NCBI RefSeq assembly: GCF_964340395.1 | Contig: NC_135566.1 | Span: forward strand, 4,570,001 to 4,634,000 | From: Glandiceps talaboti | Lineage: Eukaryota > Hemichordata > Enteropneusta > Spengelidae | DNA length: 64,000 nt | Reading direction: 5' to 3' | Part shown: positions 14,697 through 29,150 of the stretch, piece by piece | Position numbering within the stretch: position 1 is the first letter of the stretch | How the letters are laid out: each line of letters starts with the position of its first letter | The notes under the pieces: generated by a model | Databases searched by the model: none | Seen by the model: only the letters and a program-made list of their open reading frames with translations | What the model was told of the DNA's origin: nothing | Made by a program: the position numbers and the translations under genes

Positions 14697-15299
14697 ATTT
14701 ACTATGTCTCAAAACTATGGACGTCTTTTTAGACTACTGTATGTAGTAAGATTGCATGACAAAAACCAATTTATTAGATTTGGGTGGAGATACGATTCCG
14801 GATCTGGATTTTTATGGACGATTTTAGTGAAACCAAGACATTACTAGTATCAGTCACTAAGCGCCAACAGCCATTGAGGGCTTATTTTTTTTGTTATGTT
14901 CAGTGACTGGCTTTTGGAGAACAGCTAAGCGTTGGCGGAAATAATGTCCTCTAATGTTATGTTGTCTCTGTGCTTTCTGTTCGCACGACAAATGATTGTC
15001 AACAGATTGACGATATATTTCACTGCACTTGTTCTGGTTCATTGCTCTCAAAGAATCCCATTCTGAGACTTGAGATTTGACTTGCACTTGACATATAGAC
15101 AATAAGTTTTACTGAATGCCAAACATTTTGGTTTGTGACGTCATTGCAAAATTGAGACAACCAACAACTCTATACATGTACGTCGGCTCCGATTTTGTGC
15201 CCCTTTGGATGTTTTGACATGATAGTTCATGAACTTTGTATACTATGATAAGATCTAAGATAGGATGATAAGGTAGAGTAGCCATAACGTATGCTACAA

Positions 15300-15520
15300 T
15301 CGAAGCCAGTTTACCTCTAACATAACGTCATCTGGCTGGACAACACTGTATCGTCTGGTTTGACTAAAATTCAAGTACAATTGCTACATATTAACCTTTT
15401 TAGAGTGCTTATCACCCAAAAGGTACTTTACTCAAAGAGAATGTAGTAATGTTGGTAAGATGTTTGTCGCGCCAAACGATGGAGGCTGTGTTGATAAGTC
15501 AGACGATAAAATGTACCAAT
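15300..15520 (+). repeat. CTACATTTTATCGTCTGG-family copy
   Basis: TATCGTCTGGTTTGACTAAA and TTGCTACATATTAA on the left; GTAATGTTGGTAAGATGTTT and GTCAGACGATAAAATGTA on the right, giving an inverted arrangement. Confidence 0.6.
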
Positions 15521-17042
15521 CATGTTAGAAATGTATTCTTAGTCTGAGAGACGACTTTTTGTGTTACGATCTTAGTTAACTATTATTGTAAATGTCACAT
15601 TCAAACTCATTCAAAGGAAATAACAACTCGATTCAATTCGAAGGTACTCAACAAATAGAAAGGTCAAGGGCACCTTCACCCCTTTTACGAAAAACATCGA
15701 TAACCCGATTAAACAAGTAGATTTTTCTCTCTCCATCTTTCCATGATACGCTTGGGTCAACAATACGTCGACATTGCTATGCATTATTAATGAAATTAAA
15801 GAATAAGGTTTCATATTTACATGCAACATAGTTTTCAGCGATCCAGAATTGAACGGTTCAGTTATTACTACATCTGTGATGAAAAAAACACTTTCCCTGC
15901 AAATATATCATTTACTGTGCAAATTTTAAAAACAACACACTTTACGGATCGTTTGGTATATACAGTATTTGGAGCATGAAGCGTTGGAGTGAGCTGAAGT
16001 GTTGCACATGTTGACGCATGCGTTAAAGAAGCGGAAGATAGGCTTTGAACTGTTCTCTGTTCACACTCATGAAGAGAGAGTTTAAAGTTTCAATTAGATC
16101 GCTTTTATCTTACTGTGAACACAAACAAACAGTTTTGTGTTTGAATCTACTCTGTCTTGTCTGACAGTCATGTTGATCGTGTTCAAATGAGATAAAATGT
16201 GTTATTTTATATGCTTGGGCGTTTATCAGTGTCTGTATCTTGTTTTACTTAATTTGTAACAAAAATGTGTTAGACTTAAAAAACATCGTGTATTCAAATT
16301 GAAACTCTATAGTCTCTCTAGTTTGGTGGTAAATATTTTAACCATTAAATAATGTGTGTGGTTAATTTATTTTCTGTATTCATTTCATTTGTTTGTTATT
16401 ATTTTGGTGTTAGGCCTTCTGACCAAGTCAGTCATAAAATCACAGCCCCAATACGAAATGGACATGCGCAGACTTTAAACGTATTTTGCTACTAAGCAAA
16501 GCGTACACTTGCTATTGGCAGATTTCAAACGTGTTATTCTAGAATAATACATAAACATTTTGATGGCAAAATTTCTTATACGCATACTATCTTGTCAAGG
16601 AACCTCCCTTTTATGCTATCCACTGCAAGAATACGCAAAGAAGACGACTTTACTGTCACATAAGGCATGTATTGAGGGGTTAAACATTACGTGTGAACAA
16701 CAGTTGTCTGACAAAACTATAGAAAAAGTTGGCCCAGAACTAAAGATTAATCCTATGTTATCCACATGGCTCCACTGATAAGATAACACTAATGTAAGAA
16801 TGTGGGATTAAAACCCAGGCCTTTAACTTTGTCCTAGAATAGTGTAATTGAGATTTTATTTAACCATTGCTACCAGAGTATATCTTACAAACTCAGTCTG
16901 TACTACTTAAAAAATCCACACTTTTGAGTTTGGTGGCAGACAGCCATATTGCTATGGAAGTTATGGCCATGGTTTTCATGACGTCACTACTTTCATTTTG
17001 CTTTCTCGTCATTTGACTTGCTTATACGCCAATGCCTTGTCT

Positions 17043-17056
17043 GGGGGGGGGGGGGG
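17043..17056 (+). repeat. G14 homopolymer
   Basis: Fourteen consecutive G in an AT-rich setting; assembly length may be unreliable. Confidence 0.95.
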
Positions 17057-17995
17057 TCGTAATGTTGCAGGGAAAACATCCTGTAATGTGGGTTGCCATA
17101 GTGCAGACACACGTATTATGGGCCATGAACAACATTTCGCAATACAAAAGTATGTTGAAAAACAGACAATTATCAATTTCAGAAGAAATTTTTTTAAAAA
17201 ATATAAATGATATTCATAACATGTTGATTTAAAGATTGCTATTGCACTTTTACTGATTTGTCTAAGTACTGTACGGATCCCAGATATCCAGATAGGAAAT
17301 TAATGATTAATCTGGTCTATATCATTAATGTGTACATGTCTTTAATGACGTCATTCGCTAGATGTATTCCACGATAAGAAATTATTCCATAATTTATCTT
17401 GATTTGAACAACGACAAGAGACCGTAAAGGTCATGTCTCGGTAGGTTACCCGAGTGATGTACGGTGTAGATAGGGCTTTTTAACAGAGGAAATTGCCGTA
17501 TCAAATAGCCTCAATTACCACTGTTCCCTTCCCGTTGTTCTGATAACTGTCATTATAAACAATGCGTGGGTAGAAAGTGAAATTACCTTTTTTAGTGCAA
17601 TGAATATAACATTATGAAATGTTACGCAGACGATCACGATCAAAGTTTTGAAGATGGGAATTTTTTATGGTAAGCAATTATCTATCGGTACATCAGTGAG
17701 ATTCTAGCATATTAATGAGACAGTGTGGAGTGATTGTTTTGAAATTTGTTTGGGCTGTGCCGATGGAAATAATCATGCAAGCAGCGTGAGAATGATTTCT
17801 GGTCCTTAGTGGTGGTAGCAGCAGTAGTGATTTTATCATAGAAAGTTTTATTTATTTTGTCACACGACTTTCAAAACTAAACTAATAATATGTAAAGGCT
17901 CTTGTTATTGTACGTACCGGAACTGATTTGAAAACATTCTGGCCACTTGAACATTTCGTCGGAGGTTTAAAGTCAATACACACATATGCATTGCA

Positions 17996-18108
17996 CACAG
18001 ACACAGACACAGACACAGACACAGACACAGACACAGACACAGACACAGACACAGACACAGACACAGACACAGACACAGACACAGACACAGACAACACAGA
18101 CACAGCCA
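17996..18108 (+). repeat. (ACAGAC)n hexanucleotide array
   Basis: About 16 perfect 6-bp units plus a variant end. Confidence 0.97.
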
Positions 18109-19026
18109 CTCCCGTACCCGTGACACGTCATCGAGTGAATGAAAATTAATCGGCGCTTAAATTAGTGAATAATGTGATAAATGACAGAAAATTCAACATG
18201 CTTTTAAAAGATTTCAAATCTGTAGTCAGTGATGATATTATAGCGATTAGAAAGATAAATTTAAAGAAGTTGATTTTATTCAAGGACATCCTTCTCATAT
18301 ATCTTTTTAACAAATGGTTGGTGTCTTTTTTTCTTACATGCTCTCTGTGAGCGTTCCATGGCCTCGTGGTGTCAGAAATGTTGCGTCAAAAAGCACTGAG
18401 GATATATTTTGTTATTACGAACATCAACAAATCTGTCAGCCATAATTGCAAAGTTCTCTTATTTACTTAAACGTGGTGATATTTCATGTCGGCCCAATCC
18501 AATATATAGTGATATATAATAACAACATGATTTATATTCAGGGTAAGTACTTAGTTTTAGTATGGTTGATCACATATTGGTATGCATACATTTGCATATT
18601 TTAGTTAAAAATAGGTCTTTTATTTTGCTTCTAATTGTCTTAATTTATATCTTAATTTCGTTGTCTGCATATATTCAAAGTAGTACACACCCCCTTCAGA
18701 GTGAACAGTTCGCCATTGATGGATCGGAGATATATATATCTTGTAGACCTTGTACAGTTTAATTGTAAATTGTTCGAATCTAAAGACACATTTTCTACAT
18801 TGTCTATTGTTTATTGTACTCAAATAAATGAAACTTTACTGGAGAAATTCACGTTAAAGTTCTGCGGTCGTCTCATACGCATATCTGAATGAAGTACGTT
18901 TTGTTTGTTGGCAAGCACGATGCGTCACATCGTGATCACCGTACACATGTAATACCCACCCTAAGTTACAACCTGCTTTTGGCTTATTTGCATGACGCCA
19001 AAGTTGAAAATTCAAAATTCTGAACT

Positions 19027-19028
<2 letters not shown>

Positions 19029-19111
<83 letters not shown>

Positions 19112-19130
19112 TATATATATATATATATAT

Positions 19131-19210
<80 letters not shown>
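19029..19210 (+). repeat. (TA)n array with two interruptions
   Basis: Interrupted by TATCAGATAT and TATCATATAT near 19106-19135, giving a large palindromic tract. Confidence 0.97.
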
Positions 19211-19211
<1 letters not shown>

Positions 19212-19851
19212 CTCGGTGAGTATCAATCTGCTAAGACAGTGCTCTATACCGCATATATATATATATGCATCAGGTGGTCAGAGTTTCAAATTATTCTTGA
19301 CCCCGAGTACGTGATGGGTTCTATTGGCCATTCTGAGACTCGTTCATCACATACCAACTTGCGTTGTCGAACAACTACTGAGTGCGTTTTCCCTAACAAA
19401 ATAGCTAGAAAAGTTTTTTGCGTGTTCTTTTTTTTGGCCTGGAACTTTAAAGAACGAGAAAAACATAGGACGTTGTCCCTTTTGTGAACCCGTCACATAA
19501 CACTACACCAAATGTGCATGTATGATGTTTGTGAATTGCATTATATGCTTCGTTAACTGTGGTTCAACTACGATGTTCACGTAATTTGCACAGGTTTTTC
19601 AGTTTGCTATAAAATCGGGCCTTCAGTAGATAAATATCAGAATATCATTGAGGTTGAGAATTTTCGATACAAAAAAGAATTGTTACGCTAACACAAGACA
19701 TAGTTCAGTATTTTTGTAGTAATTTTCAGTAGGGAACGAGGCAAGCCACAACGTATATTTTACAAGTACATAAAGATCATTAATCATGTTATAACTGGCA
19801 GTAAATACGGTGCGCATACCATTAATATTCAAACAAACAAAAACAAGAATA

Positions 19852-20145
19852 ATTTTAATTTTTATATAGCGCTTTCCCACTCTGCTCACAGCGCTTTACA
19901 ATTATTACCCATGGCAAAGACCTATAATGGCACAACGGCCCTTCATACTTCATCAACTTCCTGGGCAGCATACAATCTATCCCAGCCTCTATTATCACAT
20001 AGGATTAAAACATTCACATTGCAACCTCTACCCTACTAGGTTCCCAATTATATAGCTGGGTGGACTGAGGTTCAAATCCTAGCCATTCAGCAACAAACGG
20101 AAGCGGCGAGGCTCGCAAACTACAGATTCCATGTCAGCCACTCTA
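19852..20145 (+). mobile_element. GCGCTTT-type dispersed repeat, copy 2 (SINE/MITE-like)
   Basis: Starts TATATAGCGCTTTCCCACT, then CTCACAGCGCTTTACAATTA, and ends near AGCAACAAACGGAAGCGGCG. Matches 7478-7815 along its length. Contains GGTTCAAATCC, like a tRNA B box, but no convincing A box. Family unproven. Confidence 0.65.
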
Positions 20146-20147
20146 AC

Positions 20148-20310
20148 CATCCATCCATCCATCCATCCATCCATCCATTCGTTCGTCCGTCCATCCATCC
20201 ATCCATCCATCCATCCATCCATCCATCCATCCATCCATCCATCCCTCCAAACAAGCAAGCAAGCAAACAAACAAACAAACAAACAAACAAACAAACAAAC
20301 AAACAAACAA
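20148..20310 (+). repeat. (ATCC)n then (AAAC)n compound array
   Basis: ATCC with GTTC/GTCC variants to about 20246, then AAGC and AAAC units up to the minisatellite flank. Confidence 0.97.
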
Positions 20311-20315
20311 CATCT

Positions 20316-20533
20316 ACATATATCTGCCATATTTAAATTTTTAACTAATGACTTCAAAGTGGTTATTTGTGTCGACGGGGAATCACTTATGGAACAAAAC
20401 AGACCTTGGCCAATAGCTTAAGATGTACACATGACAAGGCCAGGTTGACTTATACAGACTATTATTGTCATAAAAACCTCTAGAGAGAATCATAAATATA
20501 ATAGATTGTAAGACTGGCCGGGTTTTACTTCTA
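20316..20533 (+). mobile_element. Flank shared with the 57-kb minisatellite (copy 1)
   Basis: 218 bp directly upstream of the 33-bp array, matching 57460-57678 in reverse complement. No reading frame. It is preceded by ATCC and AAAC microsatellites and a GCGCTTT-type repeat. Confidence 0.75.
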
Positions 20534-21398
20534 TTGGGTAAGTGGAGTATCTACAGATACTGGATATTGGGTAAGTGGAGTATCTACAGATACTGGATAT
20601 TGGGTAAGTGGGGTATCTACAGATACTGGATATTGGGTAAGTGGAGTATCTACAGATACTGAATATTGGGTAAGTGGAGTATCTACAAATACCGGATATT
20701 GGGTAAGTGGAGTATCTACAGATACTGGATATTGGGTAAGTGGGGTATCTACAGATACTGGATATTGGGTAAGTGGAGTATCTACAGATACTGAATATTG
20801 GGTAAGTGGAGTATCTACAAATACCGGATATTGGGTAAGTGGAGTATCTACAGATACTGGATATTGGGTAAGTGGAGTATGTACAGATACTGGATATTGA
20901 GTAAGTGGAGTATCTACAGATACTGGATATTGGGTAAGTGGAGTATCTACAGATACTGGATATTGGGTAAGTGGAGTATCTACAGATGCTGGATATTGGG
21001 TAAGTGGAGTATCTACAAATACTGGATATTGGGTAAGTGGGGTATCTACAGATACTGGATATTGGGTAAGTGGAGTATCTACAAATACTGGATATTGGGT
21101 AAGTGGGGTATCTACAGATACTGGATATTGGGTAAGTGGAGTATCTACAGATACTGGATATTGGGTAAGTGGAGTATCTACAGATATTGGATATTGGGTA
21201 AGTGGAGTATCTACAGATACTGGATATTGGGTAAGTGGAGTATCTACAGATACTGGATATTGGGTAAGTGGAGTATCTACAGATACTGGATATTGGGTAA
21301 GTGGAGTATCTACAGATATTGGATATTGGGTAAGTGGAGTATCTACAGATACTGGATATTGGGTAAGTGGAGTATCTACAGATACTGGATATTGGGTA
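20534..21398 (+). repeat. 33-bp minisatellite, about 26 units
   Basis: Same unit as at 54989-57459 but on the plus strand. A four-unit block near 20660 recurs near 20792, showing local higher-order copying. It ends at GGGTAGCAGTATCC. The long plus frame (from 20798) is repeat-derived and not a gene. Confidence 0.97.
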
Positions 21399-21903
21399 GC
21401 AGTATCCCTATAGTAACCCTTATCAAGAATGAATTTGGATCAGATGATTTTCGAATGCAAAGAAGCTGAAAAAGAAAAAAGACATATCTTGGAATGTTTT
21501 TTGGAAACTCATAAGATTAATGTTACTTTGTTACAGTGTTTGTTTTGTACTTGTACTAACGACTATATTTTGATACTATCAGATTACGATTTATGTGTGT
21601 GATTAATGGATAATTTTATATCCGTGTTGTATATGAGATTCCAAGTATTTCGATACACTTTGTGTCCAGTGTTAATTGAATAGAACATAGCAGTTGTCAC
21701 GTTTAAATTACAATGCAAGTTAGCACACTATTGGTGTCGAGTAGTTAGACTTGATTTAAAAAAAATATTTTTCTAGTTTCTCACCCACTTTCAACTCCTT
21801 AAACCACATTTATTATTTACTTTCCTGCAAGCTGATTTTCTTTCTATAGAAATTAAATGTCATCATTCACACTATATTCGAATTACAATAATTGGTGATG
21901 TTT

Positions 21904-21906
<3 letters not shown>

Positions 21907-21977
<71 letters not shown>

Positions 21978-22055
21978 TACATACATACATACATACATAC
22001 ATACATACATACATACATACATACATACATACATACATACATACATACATACATA
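21907..22055 (+). repeat. (CA)n-(ATAC)n compound array
   Basis: (CA)n to 21972 with one AAAC interruption, then about 21 ATAC units. Confidence 0.97.
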
Positions 22056-22846
22056 GACACAGAAGCGTTCATGAAATCTCTGTCATTGTGAATATTGTTT
22101 GTGACAATCCTATTACAAATAATGTGCACTTTTCAATGTGATAAACGGACCACTTTAACAAAGTTGCCTATGTCCCCCAGCGAGTTCAGTATGAAAAGAT
22201 ATTTACCGGGGGTAATTCTTACATAGCAACCTCGAAAATAAAATCTTGCATTTACGTAATTAGATTTGTAAAGACGGCTAACATTAGAAATCCTGACTGA
22301 TCAGAAGTTTGTAATAAATGGCTTGATCCGGTAGAGGGGATTTGTGGCTATAGTTTAGATACTTGTCAATAGGGTCAAAACAGAGCAGGCTTATCTGATT
22401 GAAAACTAGTTGAAAATCTTATATAAAAATGCACCCTAGAGAACTTGGAAATGTGCGGACAGTTGTAGTGGGGCGAGAACACCAATTAGTAGATTAAGAT
22501 TCACTTGACTTAGGGAAGTGGATAGCAGACTCCTGTGACGTATGTGAGATGAAAACAAACGAATTCTTTGAACCTTATCTATTTTAATATCGGCAGATTG
22601 AGTAGCTCTTATTAAATCAGACACACCGCATCATAAACGTGAGCTGAATGAAGTTCGGGTAATTCATTTTATGAGACGACGATTTCATAGTAATTAATTG
22701 GCCCATCCAACTCCCCGTTCTCCCTCCATCACACATTCTCTCATTTCACCATTTTTGTTCTCCGTCCTCGCTTCCGTCAGTATGTCTGTGGCGTGTGTAT
22801 CATATCGTCAGGTCAAACTATCTATGCGTCTTTGAGTTTGTCTGTT

Positions 22847-23153
<307 letters not shown>

Positions 23154-24023
23154 GGTTTACTCTTGCAACCTATATAACTATAGATGCCAGTTGACTTGAA
23201 ACATTACCATTATGTGCAACAAAGTATTGTACTACAGTGATGGTGGGTAAAGTAGCCCCAAATTAATGTGTACGTACAAAGTTTGATAATAACATTTTTT
23301 TAAAATCCAGTGAATGTATTGTTGGTTGTCTGAGCGAACATCCTATTGTTGTAATAAATATTGAAAACATGCAACGAATCGCTTCGTCTTGTTTGAAGTT
23401 TTATTCACCCCAACATGTCTAAAACCTTTCCAGTTCATCAACATAGATAATCCGTCGTCTATCCCAAACTTTTTTTTCAATTCTGCCAATCCCTGTTGTC
23501 TGTTACTATTCTTGTGGATGATATAAGCGGCATCTTCATCAGTGCCACAGAGCCTATATCTATGATTACAAGAATAACAAAAGTCTGGGTCGTTCCGACG
23601 CTAATTTAGTTTACCGATTACTCTGATCTGTTGAAACCTGTCCAGGTATCGTAGTGTGTATCCATCATAAGTAGAGTCAATCTATAAGGCCACACATCTA
23701 AATTGCCTTTACTACATTGCAGAGGTACTCCGGCCCCTGGGGATCACACACGAAGAAATTGCAAAAGTGTGCTTCTAAGTAGTTAAGTTCCGACACCGGA
23801 GGTTGTGACCGTATTTCCAGTTTTCCCGACTACGGAAACGGGGTTGGCTGAGAGTGTCACGTAGGCATCGCGATGGATTGTACCGCGATTTTTTTCTATA
23901 AAAATTACAGACACTGTTGTGATAGCACACAGTATTCAACATGATGCATTTTGCTCATTGTAAAATAAATAAATATCACTGCAACATATGTCCCAAGTCA
24001 CATTAGACAAGACTAAATGTACC

Positions 24024-24245
<222 letters not shown>

Positions 24246-24400
24246 TCTGCATCAAGATATGGGACGGGGCGGGGTCAAAAGGTCGCACTCATACAGAATG
24301 AACGTACACGTACGCTGCATATCACACTTACACATGTTACATGCACTCTCAGACAAATGAAATGTACCGTACTACATAGAAACCTTTTTAATGAACTGTA

Positions 24401-24620
24401 TTTATATATATATATATATTTGGCTGTCTGTCTGTCTGTCTGTCTGTCTGTGTATCGATCTATCACTCCCCATCCCACCATTTATTCATTTATTTGTCAT
24501 TCATTCATTCATTCATTCATTCATTCATTCATTCATTCATTCATTCATTCCTTTGTTTGTTTGTTTGTTTGTTTGTTTGTTTGTTTGTTTGTTTGTTTAT
24601 TTATTTATTTATTTATGTAT
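24401..24620 (+). repeat. Chain of (TA)n, (TCTG)n, (ATTC)n, (TTTG)n and (TTTA)n
   Basis: Five different short arrays follow one another within 220 bp. Confidence 0.95.
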
Positions 24621-25353
24621 ATATTTATTTATGCAAGAACCAACAGGTTGCCCCAAATACATGTTTTTTAAACAGATAAATCTACTTGTCTAAAACGATA
24701 TGCAAAATATATACACAAGACAATGAAAACACTGCTACATAGACCATAACACCTGACTGTATAAACTTGCCTTAAAAATCGTATCGCCAAACACGTCAAA
24801 ATTCTGAAATGAGAGTTTTTGATAGTAAAAGAAAGTTTTACGATATTTAATCAAGGAAACGACGGTCGTCTAAGAATAACTGTCGCGACTTACTGCAACC
24901 AGTCGGCAATCAAACAAACAAACAAACCGCGGACTATCTGATGCGCAAACTGACAACCATTAATTGCACGCAAGGCGCTTCACGGTAGGCGCGTCTTTCA
25001 GCATCAAGTCCATATTGAGTGTATTACTATACTTAAAGAAAAGCAATCACATTTTGATGGTAGATTTATTATAATGACGTAGACAACAAAATACGTCACT
25101 AATTAACCTCAGTGCTATATGAGCTGAGACCACAAACTGTCTTCAGTCGACTAGTATTTCAATCGTTCATCGTATATCTTAAAGTGGCCATACAGATGAG
25201 AAATGGATATTTTATTTTGAGATTTCCAGTTATTGAAACAACTTTACCTTTTTTTTTATTTGAAAACAGTAGAGAAAAGCATAGACCAAGTCCATGTTTG
25301 TAACTCACCATATTGTAAAAAAACTTTTAAAAATGTGGTAAAAGTTTGTTGTA

Positions 25354-25563
25354 CATACATACATACATACATACATACATACATACATACATACATACAT
25401 ACATACATACATACATACATACATACAAACACAACGCAACGCAACGCAACGCAACGCAACGCAACACAACACAACACAACACAACACAACACAACACAAC
25501 ACAACACAACACAACACAACACAACACAACACAACATAACACAACACAACACAAGGCAAGGCA
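25354..25563 (+). repeat. (ATAC)n then (GCAAC)n and (ACAAC)n
   Basis: A tetranucleotide block changes to a pentanucleotide block; the first pentamers are GCAAC and the later ones ACAAC, a single-base progression. Ends with AAGGC/AAGAC variants. A fragment GACGACGCTCTGTTTCA of the CTACATTTT family follows at about 25587. Confidence 0.97.
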
Positions 25564-27711
25564 AGACAAAAATTGTGGCCGAGTCCGACGACGCTCTGTT
25601 TCAATTCAACTGACTACTACTATAAAGTGAAATCTACATGAGACATGAAATGTACATTTTGAAGATATATTGTACAGATTGAAATGAGCACAACTTTATT
25701 GTACATGCTCCAATGCTAGTAATTACTATAAATGTCAGTTTTCACGTGCTACCTTGATATCATATTGACTGTCTACAACGTTAAATCGATCAAGCACACC
25801 ACCCAATACATTCCAATTCTGTTGTAAGTTTAATTGATTTTATGTTATTTAAATTTGTACTGGCGTCAGTTTCGAAATCACTTGCAGAATCTTTCTTTGC
25901 CGAAATGAAACACTTTACATGTCGAAAAAGAAGGAGACTGTAAAGGAATTGTCGGATGGAAATGATGGAACCCTGTCGATTTTGACACGTGTAAGGAATA
26001 CATGATTTTAAATGGATGAAAATTGAAATGTACAACAATATCTAACGTACAATACAATGATATCAGAATAGATTTTCTTGATTTTATAGCCATCATGGTT
26101 TTGAACAACAATGTATGAGACTCAGTCTACACTATCTGTAACTGGAATATTATTTTTTCCCCGATCAGACAACTTAAATACTACATTCACTGAAAATTGT
26201 TATCATTCCAATAATTAGACACAGTGTATGTTAATTAGGGGTCGATAGTATCCACAAATTAGTAGTAATAGATAATCAAGATTACATTGAGAAGGGAGGG
26301 TGTGATTGTTGAGTGTGGGTCCAAAATCCTGACAAAGTAATGGGATTATTGACATATTATTTGAACAGCTATACAAATACATTTATCCACAGATGATTCA
26401 ATACTGTACGATATTACCAGTTCCAGTTGCATCTCAAGATAAACAGATGGACATATGAATAAAAACCAACATTCAATGCCAGACCATCTCATCCAGATTG
26501 TATAAAACTAGAGACGCCACAGACGTTCAAGTTTATGTTACCAGGTAAATTGTAACATCATTTTATGATTTATAAATGCGTCATAATAAATAAATAAAAT
26601 CGACTCATAAACATGTTTATTACAATTCATGACTTGAAACACAAACGGCGTTATCATTAACATACCTCTCTATATAAATTAGACTGGGTCGTTTCCCCGT
26701 GTTAGGCGTGTGATTATATTAATGCCATTGATCTGAAAGCTTGGTCTATTCCGCTTACAGTCATTTCTGAGCGGAGTTTCAACACAGCTTAGCAACCGTT
26801 GTTTTGAACACATCGGTTTCCATGTTATGCATAATCACTATACGTACAGAGTCTTTTGAGTGGATTGATCACGAACTGCTATGGCCAAGAAATAAATATA
26901 CACTGTAAGTGAACAAAGCTTTTGAAGGAATTTCTTCGTATGCTGACTCTAATTTCCGGCAAGCATGTGAACGATGAATTGTTAAGTGCACCGAAAAACA
27001 AACCAATCTGCAACACTACATCCGTCATCGCAAAATAAAAAATTTCATAGCTATGCGGTTTTGGATAATACACACATACTTTATATCGCTCAATGCATGT
27101 ATTGTTGAGTAGATATTGACTGTAAGGCATTGAACATGCATCAAGAGGTATGGAGTTACATCACCTACACGATACGCTGAAACTAAATCTGGTACTTGCA
27201 CTCATTTTACATTTCGAATGATAAGGTTATTCGTATTCTGTACACGGTTCCGGATGAATATATTAGTATGTTGTCACGTGACCCAGAAAATACTGAGCTA
27301 TTTATAAACCTGTGCCAGGTGGACATAATCATGCGAAGTAGTCTTAATAGCACATTGACTCATCCTCTGGGTTTGGTTTTAGTGTTTCCCTTGTCATTAG
27401 CACAATCGACTGCCATAAAATGCACTTTTTTATCCTTGATATTGGCAATTTAGACTAGGTGCATGTCAAAGTATACTATTAAGACGAAGGAATGTTGTTG
27501 AAGGTGTAGACATTGAAGCTGTCACTATATTGAGAGATGTTAAGGATTTGAACGGACTCGCAAACAATTCTATTACCAAACACACCTGTTCAGAATTACC
27601 TTATAGGCAATTTTTATGGGTAGTATGTTGTATTTGCAATAGTAAAGTGCGTAGCTGTGTGTATGTACGACTGGCATGTAGGCCGGACACCTGTCGTTCC
27701 CTTTATCTCAC

Positions 27712-28115
27712 TGACTGACTGACTGATTGATTGACTGATTGATTGATTGACTGAGTACGAGTGAGTGACTTACCGACAGACTAGACAGATGGGCGGACGC
27801 ACTGACTGACTGACTGGCTGAGAATGAATTACGTACGTACGTACATACATACATACATACATACATACATACATACATACATACATACATACATACATAC
27901 ATACATACATACATACATACATACATACATACGCACGCACGCACGCACGCACGCTCACTCGCTCGCTCGCTCACTCACTCACCCACTCACTCACTCACAC
28001 TTACTCACTCACTCACTCACTCACCACTCACTCACTCACTCACTCACTCACTCACTCACTCACTCACTCACTCACTCACTCACTCACTAACTCACTCACT
28101 CACTCACTTGCTAAC
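27712..28115 (+). repeat. GACT/GATT, (ATAC)n, (GCAC)n and (TCAC)n compound array
   Basis: Successive tetranucleotide blocks; the frames of alternating Thr-Tyr-Ile-His or Leu-Thr-His residues are artefacts. Confidence 0.97.
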
Positions 28116-28659
28116 TAACTAACATACCCATTCGTCATTCGGCTACTTACATGACTTAGCAAACCATCCACTCACTCAATTACTCAATGAAAAGGCAAAT
28201 CACTCACCAACTAGTTTCAGTGCTTATTCGTTCGCTTAGCAACTGCACTGGTAACTTTAAGCCTTGTCTTATTTGTTCGCACTGTTTATTTTAATACTGA
28301 GTGACACAGTTATGCCTTCAGGCCTTCCGCTCTTCTTTTTTTCACAATTTTGTCTTTATTCTTACCAACTTAATTACTTTATGATAATTACTAGTCACAT
28401 TTCACACCTAATGCTAAACAAGACAAAGGAATACCCTCGTAATTTCCCAAGGTACACACAATCGTCGACAAATTAAACAAGCCAAATTTTAATCCATGAA
28501 TGGAAAGTTTCTCTCCAGGGTCTATGGTTTTTGAACACGTATACTACTATCATACAAATATGTCTTTTGATGTGATTAAAAAGTGTGCAAATAAACCACC
28601 AATGAATATATACCATGAAAATCATAACGCCTGAGACGCCTGGTGCGAAAGAATAACAT

Positions 28660-29150
28660 ACTATTATCGACATTTCATCGTCTGGTTCAACAAAATATGT
28701 TCTAATATTGCTACATTTTATTCTGTGGCTGTAAAAAATCCCCTGAAAACATCTTTGTAACATTGCTACATTTTATCGTCTGGCCCGCCACAAATCTTGA
28801 CTTATATTGCTACATTTCATTGTCTGGCCAGCCAAAACTCTTTACTTATATTAATTTGCTATATTTCATCGTCTGGCCGTCAAAATCTTTACTAATATTG
28901 CTACATTTCATCATCTGGCCGTCAAAATCTTTACTAATATTGCTACATTTTATCGTCTGGCCCGGCAGAAATCTTATTAATATTGATACACATAATCACC
29001 TGGCCCATTAACTACATCATCCCCATGCAAGAGGATGAAATGTAGCAATGTTAGTGAGATGTTTATCTAAAGAGACCATGAAACTTTACAATGTTAGTAC
29101 GATTTTCGTCGAGTCAGACAACGACGCTCTGTTTCAGGTGGCATAGTTTA
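28660..29150 (+). repeat. CTACATTTTATCGTCTGG-family repeat with about six 42-48-bp tandem units
   Basis: Tandem units (about 28763-29010) each contain GCTACATTT(T/C)ATCGTCTGGCC and a CAAAATCTTTACT-like stretch. To the right the motif recurs inverted (GATGAAATGTAGCAATGTTAG), followed by GTCAGACAACGACGCTCTGTTTC. The 82-codon plus frame here is repeat-derived. Confidence 0.8.

Larger units (their letters stand above)
14107..19851. other. No supported gene
   Basis: Only the listed simple repeats and the 15.3-kb dispersed repeat stand out. Frames at 14.6-15.1, 16.56 and 18.2-18.9 kb show no recognisable protein. Confidence 0.6.

Noticed and set aside
20798-21469. 223-codon plus-strand frame of the same repeat type
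   Set aside because: Same 33-bp minisatellite artefact as above.
27196-27453. 85-codon frame with protein-like composition
   Set aside because: Starts at TTG, no homologue recognised, no clear splice acceptor; frames of this length are expected by chance over this much sequence.
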